A DNA stretch of 64,000 bases, taken from assembly GCA_910584945.1 (NCBI GenBank), contig CAJUDY010000010.1, positions 1 to 64,000 on the forward strand, given 5' to 3'. This stretch comes from an uncultured Lachnospiraceae bacterium (GTDB lineage Bacteria; Bacillota; Clostridia; Lachnospirales; Lachnospiraceae). Below the pieces are notes generated by a model that had not been told where the DNA came from, made no database searches, and saw nothing but the letters and a program-made list of their open reading frames with translations. Shown piece after piece: positions 59,659 to 64,000 of the stretch. Position numbers and translations under genes: made by a program. Positions within the stretch are counted from its first letter, which is position 1. Every line of letters begins with the position of its first letter.

Positions 59659-60213
59659 ATGGAGAAGATCGAAAGGCAGCTTCGGCTGTATGAACTGGTG
59701 TGCGGCTATGCGATCACGAGTTTTGAAGCCATAGAGAAAGAGTTTCCGAACAGCGGCAGACGGACGATCCAGAGAGACCTGAGGGATCTGAAGGATGCGG
59801 GACTGGTCAGCGTGAACTATGTAAGAAAAGCCCAGGGCTATGTAAAAGAAAAACAGAGACCGAAGTTTAACGAGGACACAGAACCCCGCAGGAAGGCTCA
59901 TTTAAAAAGGCTGAACCGGATCGGACGGCTGATGATCGAATTGTATAATGAAGATATCCCGCTGTGGGAGAAAAAAGACAACGAAGAGGATGGAGATGTC
60001 CGGGATTATGTGTCGTCCAAAGATTCCTATCATGAACTGTTTCCGGGCCTGTCGGAGCGGACGAGACAGAGGGATTTTGAAGTCCTTCGCAGGCTTGGTT
60101 ATCAGGTTTTTTATGATCACCGGGAGCATTGCTTCAGTCAGGGGGAATTCCATATGGGCTGGGCGGAAGCGCCGGAGGTGATTGATGACGATTATCTGGA
60201 GGGAACTTGGTAG
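59659..60213 (+). CDS. DeoR/HTH-type regulator, 184 aa
   Basis: The N-terminal helix-turn-helix (about 10-65; YAITSFEAIEKEFPNSGRRT, IQRDLRDLKDAGLV) resembles DeoR/WYL-type regulators. A second winged-helix-like repeat follows near 135-165 (FPGLSERTRQRDFEVLRRLG). No WYL or sugar-binding domain follows. The start at 59659 is the first ATG after AAGGAGG (59640-59646), with wider than usual spacing; a GTG at 59629 lies before that site. The end overlaps a HAD remnant. Target unknown. Confidence 0.65.
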   Translation: MEKIERQLRLYELVCGYAITSFEAIEKEFPNSGRRTIQRDLRDLKDAGLVSVNYVRKAQGYVKEKQRPKFNEDTEPRRKAHLKRLNRIGRLMIELYNEDIPLWEKKDNEEDGDVRDYVSSKDSYHELFPGLSERTRQRDFEVLRRLGYQVFYDHREHCFSQGEFHMGWAEAPEVIDDDYLEGTW

Positions 60214-60857
60214 GACGACGGGGCCCAGGCGCTCTGCCTGTTCGAGAGCTTATCCTGGATGTACAGAGAAACATGATTTTCCGGCAGAGCATACGGCCGT
60301 ATTTTGTGAAAGAACTGCTTTTGAAATTTCCGGAATATCATTTTGAATTTATTACGGAAGACAGAACATATGTACGAATATCCGGAAGCGAATACATCAA
60401 AGATTTTCAGCAGAGGAGCATCTGGCGGAATACCTGGGTCCGGAAAACCCCAGAAGAGTTTGAAGAATATCTGTCACAGTATGTATTTGACGCGGATGTT
60501 TCGGAAATCTGTGACCGGGAGATTTTGAAGATCAATTGTCTGGAGCTGGACCCGGAGCGTTACCGGAGGCTGGAGGATCATATCAGACAGAATTCGGACA
60601 AGGTTGTAAACGCCCCCTTCGAACCGAAGGTGTTTGAGCTTACTGATCGGGAGGTAGATAAAGGAAAAGCAGTGGAACGCGTGATGTGCATCGTCGGAGC
60701 AGAAAGGGAAGAAGTCGCCGTCTTCGGCGACGGGGATAATGATATCTTCATGCTGGGGCGTTTTCGCTGTGGCTGGCAGTTTCCGGAACAAATGCCGAGG
60801 CAGATACTGGAATGGAGGCGAGACGGTGATCAGGCCGGGGATTGTATAATGTATTGA
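60207..60857 (+). pseudogene. HAD-hydrolase (Cof-type) remnant
   Basis: Only the cap and C-terminal core are recognisable: FELTDREVDKGKAVERVM, VAVFGDGDNDIFMLGRFRCG. The N-terminal D-x-D nucleophile motif (usually DLDGTL) is absent, and after MLGRF the sequence should read as the 'GVAMGNA' segment but is altered. The first ~15 residues (MVGRRGPGALPV) are unrelated. Most likely a truncated sugar phosphatase gene. Confidence 0.65.
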
Positions 60858-61123
60858 AGCACCTGAGGCGACGTGTTATGGAAGAAAAGGAATGAGTGAG
60901 AGAGAAAAAAACTGTTTCAATTGGTGGATGCCGTACCGGATTATAAACGGTGTTATACTATAACGTATTTGCAGGGACTGACAGACGGTGGAAGGACAGA
61001 ACTGAACAAAGAAATATTGGAAGTTTTTGGATAAAGAAAAAAGTACGTGCATCCTGACAGAAAGTGTGCTACAATAAAATCCGATTTGGATATATAATGG
61101 TATGTGAGGATGGAGGATGAGAT
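60858..61123. other. Intergenic region, nothing convincing
   Basis: AT-rich, with several TATAAT-like words (for example 61094-61099) but no matching -35 at proper spacing. No ORF of note. Confidence 0.4.
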
Positions 61124-61702
61124 ATGCGGAAGAAGTCACATATATCGCTGGCGAGGTTTCTTGTTCGGGAGGCCGGGGATGATGTGTTGAGGCGCAGATG
61201 GAAGGCATTCTATGTGGGGAGTCTGCTTCCGGACTGCAGGCCGTCGTTTCTGACGGTTCGTCATGAGTACGATGAGACGATTGATCTGGTGGAGCGCAAG
61301 ATTCGCGGACTGATGGAAGAGAGGAAGTATCTGTCGGAAGATTCCATGAGATACATGATCGATCTGGGACAGATCTTTCACTATATTGCGGACTACTTTA
61401 CCTTTCCCCATAACAGCAATTATCCCGGGAGCCTCCGAGATCACTGTGTCTATGAGAAATATCTGAAGTTTGGACTGCGTTCCTACATTCGGGAGCGGGC
61501 CCATGCGTTATGTGCAGATGAACGGGAGCGGCTTTATTCGGTGGAAGAGATCCTGGAGTATATTCGCCGAAATCATCAGGAATATATGAAAACGTACCGC
61601 AGCGTGGAAGAAGACTGCGAGTATATTACCCGTGTGTGTCTGCAGGTTCTGGAGGCCATGGTATATCTTGTACATGTACCTGCGGCGGCTGTGGTGGCAT
61701 AG
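61124..61702 (+). CDS. Zinc-dependent phospholipase C-like protein, 192 aa
   Basis: Matches the Zn_dep_PLPC family: KKSHISLARFLV near the N-terminus, GSLLPDCRPSFL, VRHEYDETIDLVE and DLGQIFHYIADYFTFPHNSN, which supply the His/Asp ligands for the metal centre. No signal peptide is visible, so this member is cytoplasmic, unlike the secreted toxins of the fold. GGAGG precedes the ATG. The substrate is unknown. Confidence 0.8.
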   Translation: MRKKSHISLARFLVREAGDDVLRRRWKAFYVGSLLPDCRPSFLTVRHEYDETIDLVERKIRGLMEERKYLSEDSMRYMIDLGQIFHYIADYFTFPHNSNYPGSLRDHCVYEKYLKFGLRSYIRERAHALCADERERLYSVEEILEYIRRNHQEYMKTYRSVEEDCEYITRVCLQVLEAMVYLVHVPAAAVVA

Positions 61703-61713
61703 GAGTGGGCAAT

Positions 61714-62538
61714 ATGGGATACATAGATGAACTGGAACAAAAGTATGACCAGTTAAAGGACCGGATTGCTTCTGCGGGAAAGGCGGCCATCGCCTTTTCC
61801 GGAGGGGTGGATTCGGTCTTTTTGCTGTATGCGGCAAAGGAGGCTCTGGGAAGCGAAGTGCTGGCTCTGACCATGTCGCTGCGCGCGGTGCCGAGGAGAG
61901 AACTTCGGGAGGCCGTGGAGTTCTGCAGGACGCAGGGGATTCGTCAGCGGGTGGAGACGGTGGATGAATTTTCCATCAAGGGATTCGCGGACAATCCGCC
62001 CAACCGGTGTTATCTGTGCAAGAGAGCGCTTTTTCAGAGGATGCTGGACGCGGCGATGGCAGAGGGATTTGAGACGCTGATGGAAGGGTCCAACCTGGAT
62101 GACCAGGGAGACTATCGGCCCGGCCTTTTGGCGCTTCAGGAACTTAAGATCCAGAGCCCCCTGAAAGAAACCGGCTTTACCAAGGCGGAAATCCGGGAAA
62201 TGTCCAGGAGGCTTCAGCTTCCCACCTGGGAGAAGCCGTCCATGGCCTGTCTTGCCTCCCGCTTTGCCTATGGGGAAGAGATCACGCCGGAAAAGATGAA
62301 GATGGTGGAGCAGGCGGAGGAATTCCTGGCGGATCTTGGATTTGTGCAGCGCCGGGTGCGGATGCACGGCCACCTGGCCAGGATTGAGCTTTTGCCGAAG
62401 GACATTCCCCGGATCATGGAAGAAAAGCGTTATGAGCAGGCATCGAGACGCCTGAAAGAGCTTGGATTTTCTTATGTCACCCTGGACTTGCAGGGTTTTG
62501 AGAGCGGAAGCATGAATAAAGGACTGAAAAAAGCATGA
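61714..62538 (+). CDS. larE: ATP-dependent sacrificial sulfur transferase LarE, 274 aa
   Basis: PP-loop ATPase with SGGVDS (29-34), the PPNRCYLCKRALF segment and WEKPSMACLASRFAYGEE. Cys179 corresponds in context to the sulfur-donating Cys of LarE from Lactobacillus. LarE builds the nickel-pincer cofactor of lactate racemase with LarB and LarC. None of larA, larB or larC is in the window. GGAG upstream sets the start at 61714. Coupled to tcdA by an ATGA overlap. Confidence 0.88.
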   Translation: MGYIDELEQKYDQLKDRIASAGKAAIAFSGGVDSVFLLYAAKEALGSEVLALTMSLRAVPRRELREAVEFCRTQGIRQRVETVDEFSIKGFADNPPNRCYLCKRALFQRMLDAAMAEGFETLMEGSNLDDQGDYRPGLLALQELKIQSPLKETGFTKAEIREMSRRLQLPTWEKPSMACLASRFAYGEEITPEKMKMVEQAEEFLADLGFVQRRVRMHGHLARIELLPKDIPRIMEEKRYEQASRRLKELGFSYVTLDLQGFESGSMNKGLKKA

Positions 62539-63257
62539 CAGACGAGACATTTTCCAGAACGAAACTTCTGATCGGGGAGGAGGGTCTCTCCCGGCTTCGC
62601 AGGGCAAAGGTGGCAGTCTTCGGCCTGGGCGGCGTGGGCGGTTACGCGGCGGAGGCTCTGGCCAGGAGCGGCGTCGGACATTTTCTGCTGGTAGACAATG
62701 ACGTAGTCAGCGAGAGCAATCTGAACCGCCAGATCATCGCTCTTCGAAGCACCGTCGGTCGATATAAGACTGAGGTGATGAAGGAGCGGATCGCCGATAT
62801 CTGTCCGGAGACTCAGGTGGAGGCAAGGGAGTGCTTTTTCCTGCCGGAGCAAAAAAGGCAGTTCTCTTTTGCAGACTATGATTATGTGGTGGATGCCATC
62901 GATACCGTGTCCGGGAAGCTGGCGCTGGCCGAGTGCTGCGGGGAGGCCGGGACCCCTCTGATCAGCGCCATGGGCGCGGGTAACCGGAGGAACCCGGCGG
63001 ATCTGCAGGTCATGGATCTCTATGAAACCAGCGGCTGCCCTCTGGCCCGGGTGATGCGAAGGGAGCTTCGAAAGCGGGGAATCCCGCATCTCAAAGTGGT
63101 CTGTTCCCGGGAAGAGGCTATGACTCCCCTGGAGCAAATCTGTTCCGGGGAGTCAAAAAAAGTAATTCCCGGAAGTATGGTTTTTGTGCCGGGGGCAGCG
63201 GGCCTTCTTCTGGCTTCGGAGGTAGTAAAAGATTTGCTGACGCAGGCAGATGGATAG
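62535..63257 (+). CDS. tcdA: tRNA threonylcarbamoyladenosine dehydratase TcdA, 240 aa
   Basis: E1-like ThiF-fold enzyme: VAVFGLGGVGGYAAEALARS (ATP site), VDNDVVSESNLNRQII, and VDAIDTVSGKLAL. The C-terminal GSMVFVPGAAGLLLASEVV is as in TcdA/CsdL. It cyclises t6A to ct6A at position 37 of tRNAs. Overlaps larE by four bases. Confidence 0.9.
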   Translation: MTDETFSRTKLLIGEEGLSRLRRAKVAVFGLGGVGGYAAEALARSGVGHFLLVDNDVVSESNLNRQIIALRSTVGRYKTEVMKERIADICPETQVEARECFFLPEQKRQFSFADYDYVVDAIDTVSGKLALAECCGEAGTPLISAMGAGNRRNPADLQVMDLYETSGCPLARVMRRELRKRGIPHLKVVCSREEAMTPLEQICSGESKKVIPGSMVFVPGAAGLLLASEVVKDLLTQADG

Positions 63258-63274
63258 AGGATAAGAAAAGCAGT

Positions 63275-64000
63275 ATGGCATTACAGTTGATTCTTGGGAA
63301 TTCCGGGGCTGGAAAGTCCCATTACATATTTGAAAAAATCATCAAAGAGTCCATGGAGCATCCGAAGAAGCAGTACCTGGTGGTAGTGCCGGAGCAGTTC
63401 ACCATGCAGACTCAGAAGGATCTGGTGCTGATGCATCCTAAGCGGGGCATCATGAATATTGACGTGCTAAGCTTTGAGCGGCTGGCCCACCGGGTGTTCG
63501 AGGAAGTGGGAGGGGAGCAGCGGAAGATTCTCGAGGATACCGGCAAGAACCTGATCCTGCGACGTCTGGCGGAGGAGAAGAAGGAAGAACTGACCCTCCT
63601 GGGCGCCAACATGAAGAAGCTCGGCTATATCTCCGAGGTCAAATCGCTGATCTCCGAATTTACCCAGTACCGGATTTCATCCGAACAGCTCCTTCTGATG
63701 ATGGAGCGCAATCAGAACAATCCACAGCTTTACTTTAAGTTAAAGGATATGAAGGTTCTTTACGACGGCTTTCAGAAATACCTGGAGGGCGCCTATCTGA
63801 CGGCGGAGGAACTTTTGGAAGCGCTGGAGCAGTCGGTGGAGCAGTCGAACACCGTCCGGGGAAGCGTGCTGGTGCTGGACGGCTATACCGGTTTTACTCC
63901 GGTGCAGCTGAATCTGCTGAAGAAGCTCCTGGTGCTGGCAGAGGACGTCTATGTCACGCTGACCATCGACGCCGGGGAGAATCCTTTTTCGCCGGGAGCA
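63275..64000 (+). CDS. addB: AddB helicase-nuclease subunit, N-terminal part
   Basis: The frame is open from ATG 63275 to the window end (242 codons). LQLILGNSGAGKSHYIFEKI (Walker A 8-15), LVVVPEQFTMQTQKDLV, INIDVLSFERLAHRVF and VLVLDGYTGFTPVQ are characteristic of AddB of Firmicutes, which with AddA repairs double-strand breaks. Full length is about 1,150 residues, so some 900 residues lie beyond the edge. Probably followed by addA. Confidence 0.95.
   Translation, partial: MALQLILGNSGAGKSHYIFEKIIKESMEHPKKQYLVVVPEQFTMQTQKDLVLMHPKRGIMNIDVLSFERLAHRVFEEVGGEQRKILEDTGKNLILRRLAEEKKEELTLLGANMKKLGYISEVKSLISEFTQYRISSEQLLLMMERNQNNPQLYFKLKDMKVLYDGFQKYLEGAYLTAEELLEALEQSVEQSNTVRGSVLVLDGYTGFTPVQLNLLKKLLVLAEDVYVTLTIDAGENPFSPGA

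Overview
The window looks like a spore-forming member of the Firmicutes, most likely the Lachnospiraceae. The evidence is the sporulation genes (spoIIAA-spoIIAB-sigF, spoVAA, spoVAB, spoVAC, spoVAD), a T-box leader upstream of valS, class C sortases with Cna-B type pili, purine-rich AGGAGG ribosome binding sites and a moderately GC-rich base composition. No tRNA, rRNA, CRISPR array or intact transposase was found. This identification is an inference from gene content; no database was searched.

Layout. 0-3.3 kb is an accessory edge: a decayed serine recombinase, a Nudix hydrolase, two unknown proteins, an XRE repressor next to a clear operator array, a self-contained transcription unit for a 40-residue peptide, and a secreted two-repeat protein. 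3.4-7.6 kb holds a tight three-gene unit: a Nudix/winged-helix (NrtR-like) regulator, an 895-residue Tet(M)-like ribosomal GTPase fused to a Rae1/YacP-like NYN ribonuclease, and a cysteine-cluster protein.

7.9-31.5 kb is a surface-structure island, all on the + strand. A BTAD-type regulator, small paired proteins and an XRE regulator lead into a 2,887-residue adhesin, an LPSTG-anchored Cna-B adhesin, a major pilin, two tandem class C sortases, a secreted accessory protein, two TasA/camelysin-like proteins with a SipW-type signal peptidase, and two membrane-anchored surface proteins, closed by a strong terminator. The gaps between its blocks are GC-rich, strongly folding sequences that share repeat motifs. 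One is closed by a perfect 18-bp inverted repeat. The major pilin and the last ~1.2 kb of the giant adhesin are clearly more AT-rich than their neighbours.

31.6-43.5 kb is mostly housekeeping: DUF4236 protein, thioredoxin reductase, feoAB, an AraC regulator divergent from a sucrose-type PTS permease and a GH32 hydrolase, a membrane protein, a CarD-like regulator with an attenuator-like leader, then a T-box leader that controls a CotH-kinase-family gene and valS.

43.5-64 kb: valS, folC, a 47-residue peptide, a TPR membrane protein, the spoIIA operon with spoVAA-spoVAB, an ABC-F protein, an FtsA-like protein, a rearranged spoVAC/spoVAD pair, several decayed genes (AlbA-type, AAA/DUF4143, HAD), a DeoR-like regulator, a Zn-dependent phospholipase-like protein, larE, tcdA and the start of addB. 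A 133-bp terminal-inverted-repeat element occurs twice (7.7 and 49.0 kb, opposite orientation), plus a solitary end at 50.8 kb.

The two strongest leads for undescribed biology are the GTPase-Rae1 fusion, a possible ribosome-entering mRNA cleavage factor, and the combined sortase-pilus plus SipW/TasA-like assembly locus with its folded intergenic RNAs.
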